Assembly (NCBI RefSeq): GCF_900108585.1
Contig: NZ_UESZ01000001.1
Location: forward strand, 1,674,001-1,738,000
Source of the DNA: Branchiibius hedensis
Lineage (GTDB): Bacteria > Actinomycetota > Actinomycetes > Actinomycetales > Dermatophilaceae
Reading direction: 5' to 3'
DNA: 64,000 nt
The notes under the pieces were generated by a model. It made no database searches, was not told where the DNA came from, and was given only the letters and a program-made list of their open reading frames with translations. Positions 17,492 to 28,555 of this stretch are shown piece by piece. How positions within the stretch are numbered: the stretch's first letter is position 1; every line of letters starts with the position of its first letter. Position numbers and translations under genes: made by a program.

Positions 17492-18690
17492 GCAGGTGCC
17501 GCCACACCGATCAAACACCCTGCGCCGGAGTTTGATTCGACATCGAGTGAGCCGCCGACAGCTTCGACGCGCTCACGCATGTTCCGCAAACCGTGCCCCG
17601 CCTGAGCCAGGAGCGGATCGAAACCGCGACCGTCGTCTCGGACCTGGAGCAACAGACCGTCCTGGGTGTATTGCAACTCGACCTCGACGCAACTGGCCCC
17701 GGAGTGGCGTGCGACGTTGGACAGCGCCTCCTGACACACCCGCAGAATGACCTGGTCCTGCTCGGTGCGGGCCGGCGTGCCATGCACCGTCAACCGGGCC
17801 CGGATGTGGTGCCGGGACGACCAATCGTCCACCAGCGCACGCACCGCCTGCGCAGCAGAGGCATCGTCGAGCAAGGGCGAGCGCAGCGCAGAGACCGCCC
17901 GGCGCGCCTCCCCGAGCCCATCGCGCGCGAGTGACTTCGCCGCGTCCACCCGCGGGCGCCAATCCCCCTCCGAATCAATGGCTTCCAGTTGGCTGACGAT
18001 GGCGACCAGATCCTGGGCGACGGTGTCGTGGATCTCACGGGACAACCGCTCCCGCTCCTGCAGGATGCCCTGCTCGTGCGCCCGCTCCAGCAGCTGGTCC
18101 TGCAGCTCCTGGTTACGTCGACTGACCTCGGCCAACGCGTCCGCCGCCGCCTCCCGCTGCTGCACCTCGCGCGCCCGCTTCATGCCGAAGTGCACGATCA
18201 CCGCGACCACACCCGCATTGACCAGGCTGAGAGCCAGGAAGGCCCGCCAGTCCGACACCGCCTGCCCGAATCCGCCGACCTGCGACCCGGCCATGATCAG
18301 CGCGTTGAGGCCGAGCGCCACGATCAGGGCAGGGCCGTCGAAGAGCAGCATCGCGATGATGTAGCCGAAGAACCCGAAGATGCCGTAGACCGGCGAGATC
18401 GCGATCATCGCGGCGGTCATACTCAGATGCGCTGCACAGATCGCAACCCGTGACGACGTCGACAGTTCCCGCCGCCGCATCCACCACCCGGCCAACAGCG
18501 CACTGGCGACCGACAGAACGATCAGCAGCAGGTAGCCGAGCCGGCCGGAAGCCACGGGCACGACGATCGAGCACAGCAACGAGCCTGACAGCAGCACGAG
18601 CGGGGCCCATCGGACCGCGGTCACCGGGCCTTCTACCCGATCCCAGTACGGTCCCTGCACGGACTCCGTCTGCGATGTCATGACCTCCAT
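17488..18690 (-). CDS. Sensor histidine kinase (HisKA_3 type)
   Basis: 400 residues. Four or five hydrophobic segments form the N-terminal half (LVLLSGSLLCSIVV to VIVHFGMK), followed by a coiled stretch and the dimerisation box ERLSREIHDTVAQDLVAIV with the phosphoacceptor His. The ATPase domain has a recognisable N box (ALSNVARHSGA) and DDGRGFDP, then GHGLRNMRERV. It has no obvious extracellular sensor domain, typical of kinases that detect membrane stress or antibiotics. Start at 18690 or, nine bases later, at 18681. Confidence 0.9.
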   Translation of the reverse strand: MEVMTSQTESVQGPYWDRVEGPVTAVRWAPLVLLSGSLLCSIVVPVASGRLGYLLLIVLSVASALLAGWWMRRRELSTSSRVAICAAHLSMTAAMIAISPVYGIFGFFGYIIAMLLFDGPALIVALGLNALIMAGSQVGGFGQAVSDWRAFLALSLVNAGVVAVIVHFGMKRAREVQQREAAADALAEVSRRNQELQDQLLERAHEQGILQERERLSREIHDTVAQDLVAIVSQLEAIDSEGDWRPRVDAAKSLARDGLGEARRAVSALRSPLLDDASAAQAVRALVDDWSSRHHIRARLTVHGTPARTEQDQVILRVCQEALSNVARHSGASCVEVELQYTQDGLLLQVRDDGRGFDPLLAQAGHGLRNMRERVEAVGGSLDVESNSGAGCLIGVAAPA

Positions 18691-18697
18691 CGTGACA

Positions 18698-19435
18698 TCA
18701 CTCCCAGCGGAACAACCGCACCGAGAGCAGGGACAGTCCGGCGGTCCACACCAGCATCACCAGAAGATGCGACCACCCGGGCCAGCCACCAGCGAGGGCA
18801 TCCTGCAGCGCCCCGACAGCCGCACCGGCCGGGCTGAGGTCGGAGATGGTCTGCATCCAGCCGGGCATGGTCTGCCGTGGCCACCACAATCCGCCGAGGA
18901 AGGCCAGCACGAAGAACAGCACCGTCCCTGCCGCCGCGGCGACCTTGTTGCGCGTGAAGACACTGGCAACGACCATTCCGATCGACAACAAGCACAGCGT
19001 CATCACCGCGAAGGCGACCAGCAGCCCGATCGGATTGCCCGGCCAACCGGCACCCAGCAGAGCTGGCACGACCACGATCAGCAGCCCGACAACCAACGAG
19101 ACCGCTGCCGTCAGGATGAACTGGGCGCTCAACAGCGCCGATGGGGACGCTGGGGTCGCCCGCAACCGCTTGAGCACACCCTGCTCGCGGTACCGGGTCA
19201 GCACGTCGGGTAACGCCTGGATCGCCAGTAGCGCGACCGCGAAGAACAGCAAGATCGGCTGGTACGTCGAGAACCAACTCAGCCCGCCCAGATCCTTCAC
19301 CGGATTCCGCGTCGCGGGGATCGCGCCGAGCACGATGGCGGCGACAAGCGGCAAGATCGCCACCCACAGCACCACAGCAGGGTTGCGCCGCAACAGAATT
19401 GCTTCACTGCGCACCAGTCCACGCAAGCCGGTCAT
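18698..19435 (-). CDS. ABC-2 type transporter permease
   Basis: 245 residues. Six hydrophobic segments are visible, from VVLWVAILPLVAAIVLGAIP to WSHLLVMLVWTAGLSLLSV, with the ABC-2 element LAFLGGLWWPRQTMPGWMQTISDLSPAGAA before the last helices. It forms an exporter with the upstream ATPase. ATG 19435 overlaps the ATPase stop by ATGA. It precedes the kinase gene, so ATPase, permease, kinase and regulator appear to be one leftward operon of the drug or lipid-export type. Confidence 0.87.
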   Translation of the reverse strand: MTGLRGLVRSEAILLRRNPAVVLWVAILPLVAAIVLGAIPATRNPVKDLGGLSWFSTYQPILLFFAVALLAIQALPDVLTRYREQGVLKRLRATPASPSALLSAQFILTAAVSLVVGLLIVVVPALLGAGWPGNPIGLLVAFAVMTLCLLSIGMVVASVFTRNKVAAAAGTVLFFVLAFLGGLWWPRQTMPGWMQTISDLSPAGAAVGALQDALAGGWPGWSHLLVMLVWTAGLSLLSVRLFRWE

Positions 19436-20346
19436 CGGCGTACCTCCTGCTTCTCCATCAACGCCACGAAGGCGTCCTCGAGGTTCGATTGGTCCACCCG
19501 CAGATCCCGTGCGCGGGTGCCGTGTGCGTCCAGCGCGAGGATGACGTCGGTGACGACGTCGGCGTCGCCTTCCACGTGGACAACCCCGCCCTCGGCCCGT
19601 GCCGCGCGCACGGAGGGCAGGGCTTGCAGTACGTCGATCGGCGGCGTTGCGTCGAGCGTGAAGCTCATCCGCTGGCCGGCTTCGAGGGTCGCCGCCAACC
19701 GGCCCGGTGTGTCGAGCGCGACCACGCGACCGTCGTCGATGACGACGACGCGGTCGCACAATCGCTGCGCTTCCTCCATGAAGTGCGACACCAGCAAGAA
19801 GGTCGTCCCGGTGTCGCGCAGTTGCTCGAGGATCGACCACACCTCCCGGCGCGCCTGCGGGTCGAGGCCGGTCGTCAATTCGTCCAGGATCGCCACTCTG
19901 GGTCGACCGATCAGCGCCAGGGCCACCGAGAGCCGTTGCTGCTGGCCCCCGCTCAGCCGCCCGAAGTAGCTGCCGCGAACCTGGGTCAGTCCCAGCCGAT
20001 CGCGCAACTGGTCGATCGGTGCCGGGTCGTCGTAGAAGGAGGCGTACAGATTCAGCGCTTCGTCGACGGTGAGCTTCTCCGGCAGAGCGGCATCCTGCAG
20101 CTGCACCCCGAGAACCCTTCGCAGAGCGGGCTCGTCGGCGGCCGGATCGATTCCGCACACGGTGACCTGACCGGCGTCCCGCTCTCGCAGACCCGCGATG
20201 CACTCGACGGTCGTCGACTTGCCCGCTCCGTTGCGGCCAAGGACACCGAAGATCTCACCCGCGGCCACGTCGAACGACACGTCCTGCACGCCGCGGCCAC
20301 CGGGATACTCCTTGCGCAAGCCGCGCACTGTGATGGCTGGTTCCAT
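19432..20346 (-). CDS. ABC transporter ATP-binding protein (exporter, CcmA/DrrA-like)
   Basis: 304 residues. Walker A is GRNGAGKST, the signature is LSGGQQQRL, Walker B is VAILDELTTGLDP (note Leu before Thr where Pro is usual: DELTTG rather than DEPTTG) and the switch His is in LVSHFMEE. The C-terminal extension (LDATPPIDVLQALPSV and on) is typical of DrrA-like exporters. ATG 20346 (MEPAITVRGLRKEYPG) is a better start than the in-frame codon at 20376. It is the first gene of the exporter/two-component operon. Confidence 0.9.
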   Translation of the reverse strand: MEPAITVRGLRKEYPGGRGVQDVSFDVAAGEIFGVLGRNGAGKSTTVECIAGLRERDAGQVTVCGIDPAADEPALRRVLGVQLQDAALPEKLTVDEALNLYASFYDDPAPIDQLRDRLGLTQVRGSYFGRLSGGQQQRLSVALALIGRPRVAILDELTTGLDPQARREVWSILEQLRDTGTTFLLVSHFMEEAQRLCDRVVVIDDGRVVALDTPGRLAATLEAGQRMSFTLDATPPIDVLQALPSVRAARAEGGVVHVEGDADVVTDVILALDAHGTRARDLRVDQSNLEDAFVALMEKQEVRR

Positions 20347-20380
20347 AACTCCAGCCTGCGGCGCCGAACGCCGCACCGCG

Positions 20381-21628
20381 TCAACCAGTCGGTTGATCTG
20401 CCTCCAGCGCAGCGCCGATCGCGGCGACCAACTCCCCTACCTGCGCATCGGTCATCGTGAAGGACGGCGAGATCTGGATCGCACCAGCGCCCGCTGCGCG
20501 GGTCGCGACGCCGAACCGGCGCAGTTTGGTAGCGAACGCCATCGCCGTCGGCGCATCTGCCAGCTGCACGGCTGCGACAGCACCTGTGCCAGAACGGATC
20601 TCGACCACGTCCGGATGCGAGGCCAGCGCAGCGAACGCGGTGTGCAGCGTCTGCTCCAGGCGGGCCGACTCCTCGAGCAAGCCCTCGGATTCGATGATGT
20701 CCAGGTTGGCCAGGGCCACGGCGGACGCGACGGCGTGGCCCGAATAGGTGTAGCCGTGCCGGAACCAGCGCCCCGCACCGGGCTCGAAGAACAGGTCGGC
20801 AACCTTCGGCGACACGAAGACCGCACCCATCGGAAGGTAGCCGGAGGTCAGCCCCTTGGCCGTGGTGATCATGTCCGGTTCCAGACCGAATCGCCCTGAG
20901 GCGAACCAGGATCCACCGATCCGGCCGAATCCGGTGACGACTTCATCGGCGATGAACAGCACGTCGTACTCCGTGCAGATCTTGCGCACCTCGGTGAGGT
21001 AGTCCGCCGGCGGCGGGTACACACCGCCAGCACCGATCACCGGCTCACAGAAGAAGGCCGCGACGTTCTCCTCCCCCAACTGCTCGATGGTTGCCCGCAA
21101 GTCCTGCGGGTCGTCCCAGACGACGTGCGCCTGGTCGGCGACCAGCGTGCCGTAGCCCTCGATGTTGCCCGGGATGCCCGCCAATGACGTTCCGGCGTAA
21201 TGCATTCCGTGGTATGCCTTGGTCCGCCCGACGATATAGCGCCGGTCGGGCTGACCCATCTCCACCCAGTAGCGACGGGCCAGTTTGGCCGCGGTCTCGA
21301 CCGAGTCGGAGCCGCCAGAGGTGAAGAAGATCTTGGATCCGGGCACCGGCGCGATACCGGCCAACCGGTCGGCCAGCTCCAGCGTGACGTCCGGGACGTA
21401 GTCGCCGAAGGTGCTGTAGTGCCCCAGCCGCTTCATCTGCTTCGCGGCGGCTTCGGCCAGCTCGACACGACCGTGCCCGACGTTCGTGAACCACAGACCA
21501 GCCGTCGCGTCGAGGTATTTGTTGCCGTCCGCGTCCCACACGTGAACGCCCTCACCGTGACTGATGACGAACTCACCGTTCGCCTCGACCGATGCCATAT
21601 CCGAGAAGGGGTGCCAGAAGTTGCCCAT
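20381..21628 (-). CDS. Class III pyridoxal-phosphate aminotransferase
   Basis: 415 residues. The PLP lysine lies in ITTAKGLTSGYLPMGA; the cofactor-binding Asp is in VLFIADEVVTGFGRIG and the phosphate loop in IFFTSGGSDSVETAAKLARRY. It belongs to the omega-amino acid:pyruvate/aspartate aminotransferase family, some members of which use putrescine or beta-alanine; the donor cannot be fixed here. It is monocistronic and divergent from the gene at 21673. Confidence 0.88.
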   Translation of the reverse strand: MGNFWHPFSDMASVEANGEFVISHGEGVHVWDADGNKYLDATAGLWFTNVGHGRVELAEAAAKQMKRLGHYSTFGDYVPDVTLELADRLAGIAPVPGSKIFFTSGGSDSVETAAKLARRYWVEMGQPDRRYIVGRTKAYHGMHYAGTSLAGIPGNIEGYGTLVADQAHVVWDDPQDLRATIEQLGEENVAAFFCEPVIGAGGVYPPPADYLTEVRKICTEYDVLFIADEVVTGFGRIGGSWFASGRFGLEPDMITTAKGLTSGYLPMGAVFVSPKVADLFFEPGAGRWFRHGYTYSGHAVASAVALANLDIIESEGLLEESARLEQTLHTAFAALASHPDVVEIRSGTGAVAAVQLADAPTAMAFATKLRRFGVATRAAGAGAIQISPSFTMTDAQVGELVAAIGAALEADQPTG

Positions 21629-21672
21629 AGGGGGACGCTATCGGGCGCTGCTGATGGGGCACAGTGGTGCCC

Positions 21673-22473
21673 ATGGCGATCGACTATGTGGCCACCGTGC
21701 GTGAGCAGTCCGGCCGGTTCCTGTCCGTGCTGCGCGACACCCCACCGACCACACAGGTCCCGAGTTGTCCGGACTGGGATGCGGCTGACCTGGTCTGGCA
21801 CCTGGGCGAGGTGCAGAGCTTCTGGGAGAACGTCGTACGCCGTGACATCACCGATGAGGACCGGGCCGAGGGTGTGGAGCGCCCCGAGCGACCTGCGGAG
21901 TACGCCGGGTTGCTGGCTTTCGGGGAGGAAGCCAGTGCCCAACTGGTCCGCACGTTGGGCCGCTACCCCGCGGACACGCAGCGCTACATGTGGGCTCATG
22001 ACCCGGCGCTGCACACGGTCGGCTACATCAGCCGCCGCCAGGCGCTGGAAGCGCTGATCCACCGGGTGGACGCCGAGTTGACCGCTGCCGTGCCAACCGC
22101 GCCGATCGATCCGGCACTCGCCGCCGATGGCGTCGATGAGGTCGTGGACGTCATCCGCGGCGGGGCGATCCCCGACTGGGCGTCCTTCACGCCGGCCGCG
22201 GACAGGATCGTGGAGCTGACCGCGACGGACGTGCCGCGTCGATGGACCCTGCAACTGGGCCGCTTCGGCGGGGTCACCCCGGACGGTGTCGAGGTCAACG
22301 AGCACGGGTTCCAGCGCGTGGACGCTAGCCCGGACGTCAGCGCCACCGTCAGTGGCACCAGCGCGGATCTGCTGCTGTGGCTGTGGAATCGGCCGGCCGG
22401 ACCCGTGGATACCGCGGGCGACCCGGATGCGCTGAGGAGCCTTGATTACGCTGTTGCTGAAGATATCGATTGA
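21673..22473 (+). CDS. Maleylpyruvate isomerase-family, mycothiol-dependent enzyme
   Basis: 266 residues. The N-terminal DinB-like metal-binding domain shows QVPSCPDWDAADLVWHLGEVQSFW (shown in part) with His of WHLGE and, later, ALEALIHRVDAEL, the usual three-His arrangement of MDMPI_N proteins. The C-terminal domain closes with LLLWLWNRP. Such proteins use mycothiol as thiol cofactor, in line with an actinobacterial host. ATG 21673 is preferred; a GTG at 21664 is in frame. Confidence 0.8.
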   Translation: MAIDYVATVREQSGRFLSVLRDTPPTTQVPSCPDWDAADLVWHLGEVQSFWENVVRRDITDEDRAEGVERPERPAEYAGLLAFGEEASAQLVRTLGRYPADTQRYMWAHDPALHTVGYISRRQALEALIHRVDAELTAAVPTAPIDPALAADGVDEVVDVIRGGAIPDWASFTPAADRIVELTATDVPRRWTLQLGRFGGVTPDGVEVNEHGFQRVDASPDVSATVSGTSADLLLWLWNRPAGPVDTAGDPDALRSLDYAVAEDID

Positions 22474-22518
22474 GACCTACATCACAACAGACATCACCTA
22501 CCGGACAAGGGAGTCAGG

Positions 22519-23796
22519 ATGAGCCAGGCCAACGAGACCGTCTTCACCTGGGGTGCGCCGCCACTGAAATTCGGTGCCGGCGCCCTCGATGAGGTGGGTT
22601 ACGACATCAGCACCCACGGCGCCAAGCGCGTGCTGGTGGTCACCGATCCGGGCGTGGCCCACCTGGGTATCGCCGACCGGGTGGTGGCGTCCCTGAACCG
22701 CTACGGCATCGAGACCGAGGTCTTCGAGCACAGTCACGTCGAGCCGACCGACAAGTCCATGGGCGAAGCAGTCGACTTCGCCAAGGACAAGGGACCGTTC
22801 GACGGATACGTCGCCGTTGGTGGCGGCTCGTCCATCGACACAGCCAAGGCCGTCAACCTCCTGCTCACTGATGGCGGTGAGCTCACGGAGTACCTCAACA
22901 AGCCGGTCGGGGACGGCAGGGCGCCCAGTGGCCCGCTCATGCCGCTGATCGCCGTACCCACCACTGCCGGAACGGGATCGGAGAGCACCGGCACGTGCGT
23001 CATGGACGTGTTGTCGCTGCGGGTGAAGACCGGGATCGGGCACTGGCGGCTGCGACCGACCATGGCAGTCATCGACCCGACGGTCACCCTCAGTCTGCCG
23101 GCCGGGGTGACCGCGTCGTCGGGGATGGACATCGTGTGTCACGCACTGGAGTCGTTCACCGCCCGGCCGTTCGAGGACTACCCGGCCAAGAAGGCCGAGG
23201 AGCGCGTGCCCTACTGCGGCTCGAACCCGGTCGCGGATCTGTGGTGCGAGAAGGCGCTGTCGCTGATCTCGCGCTCGTTCCGGACTGCGGTGCGCGACGG
23301 CGCCAACGTCGATGCCCGCTCGGACATGATGCTGGCCGCGACCTGTGCCGGGATGGGCTTCGGCAACGCCGGCGTGCACATCCCGCACGCCAACGCCTAC
23401 CCGATCGCCGGCATGGTCAAGGACTTCCACCCGGTGGACTACCCGCAGGACGAGGCGATGGTGCCGCACGGCATGTCGGTGTCGCTGACCGCGCCGGCGG
23501 CGTTCCGGTTCACCTACCCCAGCGCGCCGGAGCGGCACGTGCAGGCGGCGCTGATGCTGCAGCCCGACCTCGACCCGAACACCCCCGACGAGGAGAAGCT
23601 GCCGACCGCGTTGATCAACCTGATGCGCGACATCGGTATCCCCAACGGCATCTCGGGCGTCGGTTTCGAAGCCTCCGACATCCCCGAGCTGGTGCCCGGG
23701 ACGATGAAACAGCAACGGCTGCTGTCGATTTCGCCGCGCGAGGTCACCGAGGACGACATCGCCGCGATCTTCGAGGAGTCCCTCAGCAACTGGTGA
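22519..23796 (+). CDS. Hydroxyacid-oxoacid transhydrogenase (iron-containing alcohol dehydrogenase family)
   Basis: 425 residues. It has the nucleotide loop VAVGGGSSIDTAKAVNLL, the family signature PTTAGTGSESTGTCVMD, and metal ligands of the SGMDIVCHALESFTA and VPHGMSVSLTAPAAF segments. The long insertion with RVPYCGSNPVADLWCEKAL is characteristic of the ADHFE1/HOT branch, which couples 4-hydroxybutyrate oxidation to 2-oxoglutarate reduction without free NAD. GGGAG lies 7 nt before the ATG. It is followed by a strong hairpin. Confidence 0.85.
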   Translation: MSQANETVFTWGAPPLKFGAGALDEVGYDISTHGAKRVLVVTDPGVAHLGIADRVVASLNRYGIETEVFEHSHVEPTDKSMGEAVDFAKDKGPFDGYVAVGGGSSIDTAKAVNLLLTDGGELTEYLNKPVGDGRAPSGPLMPLIAVPTTAGTGSESTGTCVMDVLSLRVKTGIGHWRLRPTMAVIDPTVTLSLPAGVTASSGMDIVCHALESFTARPFEDYPAKKAEERVPYCGSNPVADLWCEKALSLISRSFRTAVRDGANVDARSDMMLAATCAGMGFGNAGVHIPHANAYPIAGMVKDFHPVDYPQDEAMVPHGMSVSLTAPAAFRFTYPSAPERHVQAALMLQPDLDPNTPDEEKLPTALINLMRDIGIPNGISGVGFEASDIPELVPGTMKQQRLLSISPREVTEDDIAAIFEESLSNW

Positions 23797-23805
23797 GACA
23801 ACCAC

Positions 23806-23835
23806 GAAGGGCCCCGCCGACCGGCGGGCCCCTTC
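23806..23835. terminator. Bidirectional terminator hairpin between the HOT gene and leuA
   Basis: GAAGGGCCCCGCC at 23806-23818 pairs with GGCGGGCCCCTTC at 23823-23835, with one central mismatch and a four-base loop. There is no T-tract, as usual in high-GC actinobacteria. It lies between two convergent stop codons and can serve both. Confidence 0.8.
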
Positions 23836-23848
23836 GACGTTGTCGGAC

Positions 23849-25682
<1,834 letters not shown>

Positions 25683-25698
<16 letters not shown>

Positions 25699-25742
25699 CA
25701 GTCAAGAAGTCCCCAACCGAGGAGCTGGTACGCCGCACGCAC
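25683..25742 (-). CDS. leuA leader peptide with four leucine codons
   Basis: A 19-codon frame from GTG 25742 to TAG 25683 reads VRAAYQLLGWGLLDCRGEA. It has two pairs of adjacent leucine codons (CTC CTC and CTT CTT), the hallmark of a leucine attenuation leader. Leucine attenuators upstream of actinobacterial leuA are known. Ribosome stalling at these codons during leucine shortage would cover the first arm of the 11-bp hairpin. The start is a GTG without a strong Shine-Dalgarno sequence. Confidence 0.65.
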
Positions 25743-25800
25743 GTCCCCAAGACTAGCGCACCTACCACCGCGCGTGGCCGCCGTCACTTAATCTGGTCCG

Positions 25801-26928
25801 ATGGACATCCTCGGCGCGATCATCTCGTGGGCCGTTGCCACCGTGTTGATCTGCAGTGGCGCGCTCAAACTCGGTCGGCACCGCGACTTCTTCAAGAGTA
25901 TGCAAACCCTGGGTTTGCCCGCCTGGTTGCTGCGCGACTACACGTTCGCCAAGGCGTTTCCGTTCCTCGAGATCGGCCTGGGCGCCCTGATCGTGCTGCT
26001 GCCCACGTCGTGGCACATGGTCCCGCTGGCGCTGGCGGCCGCACTCTACGTCGCCTTCCTGGTGGTGATCGTGCGGGTGGTGCGCTCCGCCGTACCTGCC
26101 TCGTGTAACTGTTTCGGCGGTCTCGGCGCCGACGAGGTGGGGCCGCGTACCGTCGCCCGCAACATCGCACTGGTGGCGCTGGCAGTGCTCGCGCTGATCC
26201 TGCACGCCGCCCCGGCGACCGTGGCGGCCGACCGGCTCGGCGGGTGGGCCTACGTGCTCCCGGCGGTCCTCGCGGCAGCAATCGCAGGTGGTCTGGTGCT
26301 CTACCGCAACGGGGCAGAGAACCGCGGGCAGCGTGACCTGATCGACAACCTCACGGTCCAAAACCGCGACGGCGAGCAGTTGCCCATCAAGGACCTGCAA
26401 GATCCGCCGTCCTACGTGGTGTTCTTCTCGGCCGGTTGTGGTGCCTGCTCTCAGACGGTACAGGAGTTCCGCTGGTGGCCGCATGCGATGGCCGACGGCT
26501 ACGACCTGGTCCCGGTTTTCACCGGCACCCCGGAGCAGTTCGCGATGTTCCCCGAGTTCGAGCCGCTGCTGGAGCACGCGTGGTACGACCCGCAGATGAC
26601 GTTCTACAAGGCGATCGGCGGTGACGGGACCCCCGCTGGCACGCTGATCGACGCCGACCACCCGCTCGGCAACGGGGCGGTCACCGGTATCGGCCCGTTG
26701 CGCCAGTTGATCTGGACGGAGGAGTTCACCCAGCAGCGCCAGCGGGAGACGGAGACGACCCGCGATGACCATGCCCGCGAGATGGCCCGGCAGGCGCTGA
26801 TCGACGGAGGCTGGGACCCCGCCTGGGCGGACTTCGCCGAGATCACCCTGACCAACGACGACGGGCGGCAGATCACGGTCACCCCGAACGCTCCGGAGGT
26901 CGCCGACGAGGAGTCGGCGACGCGCTGA
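25801..26928 (+). CDS. MauE/DoxX-like membrane domain fused to a thioredoxin-like domain
   Basis: 375 residues. The first 170 residues contain four or five hydrophobic segments with GALKLGRHRDFFKSM and a Cys pair in VPASCNCFGG, the MauE pattern. The second half is soluble and resembles a thioredoxin fold, with FFSAGCGACSQTVQEF giving a C-G-A-C active site. A short acidic tail follows. Such pairs usually insert disulfides into secreted proteins; here the halves are joined in one chain. The target is unknown. It is followed 36 bp later by the M4 protease. Confidence 0.75.
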   Translation: MDILGAIISWAVATVLICSGALKLGRHRDFFKSMQTLGLPAWLLRDYTFAKAFPFLEIGLGALIVLLPTSWHMVPLALAAALYVAFLVVIVRVVRSAVPASCNCFGGLGADEVGPRTVARNIALVALAVLALILHAAPATVAADRLGGWAYVLPAVLAAAIAGGLVLYRNGAENRGQRDLIDNLTVQNRDGEQLPIKDLQDPPSYVVFFSAGCGACSQTVQEFRWWPHAMADGYDLVPVFTGTPEQFAMFPEFEPLLEHAWYDPQMTFYKAIGGDGTPAGTLIDADHPLGNGAVTGIGPLRQLIWTEEFTQQRQRETETTRDDHAREMARQALIDGGWDPAWADFAEITLTNDDGRQITVTPNAPEVADEESATR

Positions 26929-26964
26929 CCCCGAAGTGTCAGTGGTGTGGTTCATGCTCGAGAT

Positions 26965-28098
26965 ATGAGCCACCACCAACCGCACGGCATCGTCCCCCCA
27001 CACCTGCTGCAACACCTGGCCGACTCGGCCAACGCCGAGGTCGCCGAGGCGGCCCGTCGCACCCTCGAGCTCAGCGTCGACATCTCGGTGCAGCGCGAGT
27101 ACCGCGCGGCCCGCGCCGACCAGTCCGGACTGATCCCACCCCAGCTGCGCGAACGCGCCCGCTCCCACCGCACCACCGGCACCGAACTGCGCGACGTCAC
27201 CAGCCCAGCCGCAGCCGATGAGCCAGCACCGCAGCGGACGATCTACACCGCCGGGCAGGGCACGACCCTGCCGGGCACGAAGGTGCGCTCCGAAGGCCAA
27301 GGGCCCGTGGCCGATGAGTCGGCCAACGAGGCGTACGACGGCCTCGGGGACACGTTCGCACTGTATTGGCAAGCCTTGCAGCGCAATTCGCTGGACGGCA
27401 ACGGGCTGCCACTGATCGCAACCGTCCACTACGACAAGGATTTCGACAACGCCTACTGGGACGGTCAGCAGATGGTGTTCGGCGACGGTGACGGTGTCTA
27501 CTTCAGCTCGTTCACCGACTCCGTCGACGTCATCGGGCACGAGTTGACGCACGGTGTCACCCAGTACACCGCCGGTCTGACCTACGTCGCCCAGCCCGGG
27601 GCGTTGAACGAGTCGATGTCGGACTGCTTCGGGTCGATGGTGAAACAGCAGGTGCTGGGCCAGAGCGCTGCCGAAGCGGACTGGCTGATCGGCCAGGGCC
27701 TGTTCACCGCCAAGGTGAAGGGGGTGGCGTTGCGCTCGATGAAGGCCCCCGGGACGGCGTACGACGATCCGCACCTGGGCAAGGACCCGCAGCCGGCCGA
27801 TATGACCGGCTACCAGGATTTACCGCACGACTCCGCGCACGACAACGGCGGCGTGCACGTCAACTCCGGGATCCCGAACCGCGCGTTCTACCTGGCCGCC
27901 ACCGGCATCGGGGGCAACAGCTGGGAAGGCGCCGGGCGCGTTTGGTACGCCGTACTCACTGGCGGCAAACTCGCCAAAGACGTTGACTTCAAAGGGTTTG
28001 CGCAGGCAACCATCGACACCGCCGGTCAACTCTTTGGGGCCAGCAGCAGTCAGCGGGACGCAGTCGGCGACGCGTGGAAAACAGTCAAAGTGCTGTGA
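26965..28098 (+). CDS. M4 (thermolysin-like) metallopeptidase, protealysin type, no signal peptide
   Basis: 377 residues. The zinc site is DVIGHELTHGVTQYTAG, with the third ligand Glu in GALNESMSDCFGSM and the substrate His in DNGGVHVNSGIPNRAF. The N-terminus (MSHHQPHGIVPPHLLQHLA) has the short PxxL propeptide of the protealysin group and no secretion signal. Many relatives sit next to an emfourin inhibitor gene; none is seen here. ATG 26965 is chosen over a GTG at 26947 because it gives the normal propeptide start. Confidence 0.9.
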   Translation: MSHHQPHGIVPPHLLQHLADSANAEVAEAARRTLELSVDISVQREYRAARADQSGLIPPQLRERARSHRTTGTELRDVTSPAAADEPAPQRTIYTAGQGTTLPGTKVRSEGQGPVADESANEAYDGLGDTFALYWQALQRNSLDGNGLPLIATVHYDKDFDNAYWDGQQMVFGDGDGVYFSSFTDSVDVIGHELTHGVTQYTAGLTYVAQPGALNESMSDCFGSMVKQQVLGQSAAEADWLIGQGLFTAKVKGVALRSMKAPGTAYDDPHLGKDPQPADMTGYQDLPHDSAHDNGGVHVNSGIPNRAFYLAATGIGGNSWEGAGRVWYAVLTGGKLAKDVDFKGFAQATIDTAGQLFGASSSQRDAVGDAWKTVKVL

Positions 28099-28126
28099 CC
28101 GCGTCCAGATCAACGGCCCGGCGTTG

Positions 28127-28555
28127 TCAGGACAGCAGACGGTGCTCGGCCGCGGTGGGTTCAAGTGCGAGTCCGGATGCGATGAGCCTCCGGTCCGCGC
28201 TCACCAGCGGAATACCCAGTTCCTGCCCGCAGGCAGCCCACCTCGCGTCGTAAAAGGACATGCGATGCTGCTCCGAGATGGCAGCTGCGGTCCGCAGCCA
28301 CGAGGGGTCCATCGACACCGGGGGACCCACGATCGCGAGCAAATCAAGTAACTGGTCGTGGATTCGCTGCCCGGCCCAGCCCAGGGCACGTGCTAGCACG
28401 TTGCCGACCTCGTAGACCGCCAGATCGAGCACATACGCGTCCAGCGCGCCCGCAGCGTGCGCGTCGCGGAGTGCACGTGCTGCCGCAACTTCCTGCTCGC
28501 CCTCCTCGTGAAACCACTTGATGAGGACCGAGGTATCGACAAGGACGCTGCTCAT
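28127..28555 (-). CDS. vapC: VapC-like PIN-domain toxin
   Basis: 142 residues. The four PIN acidic positions are visible in VLVDTSVLIKWF, DLAVYEVGNVLA, MSFYDARWAACG and LVSADRRL. VapC toxins are Mg2+-dependent RNases that cut tRNA or rRNA. The ATG overlaps the vapB stop by ATGA. The intact catalytic residues suggest an active toxin. Confidence 0.88.
   Translation of the reverse strand: MSSVLVDTSVLIKWFHEEGEQEVAAARALRDAHAAGALDAYVLDLAVYEVGNVLARALGWAGQRIHDQLLDLLAIVGPPVSMDPSWLRTAAAISEQHRMSFYDARWAACGQELGIPLVSADRRLIASGLALEPTAAEHRLLS

Noticed and set aside
20381-22473. Class III aminotransferase and mycothiol enzyme as one pathway operon
   Set aside because: They are divergent with separate starts and share no evident substrate, so adjacency alone is not evidence.
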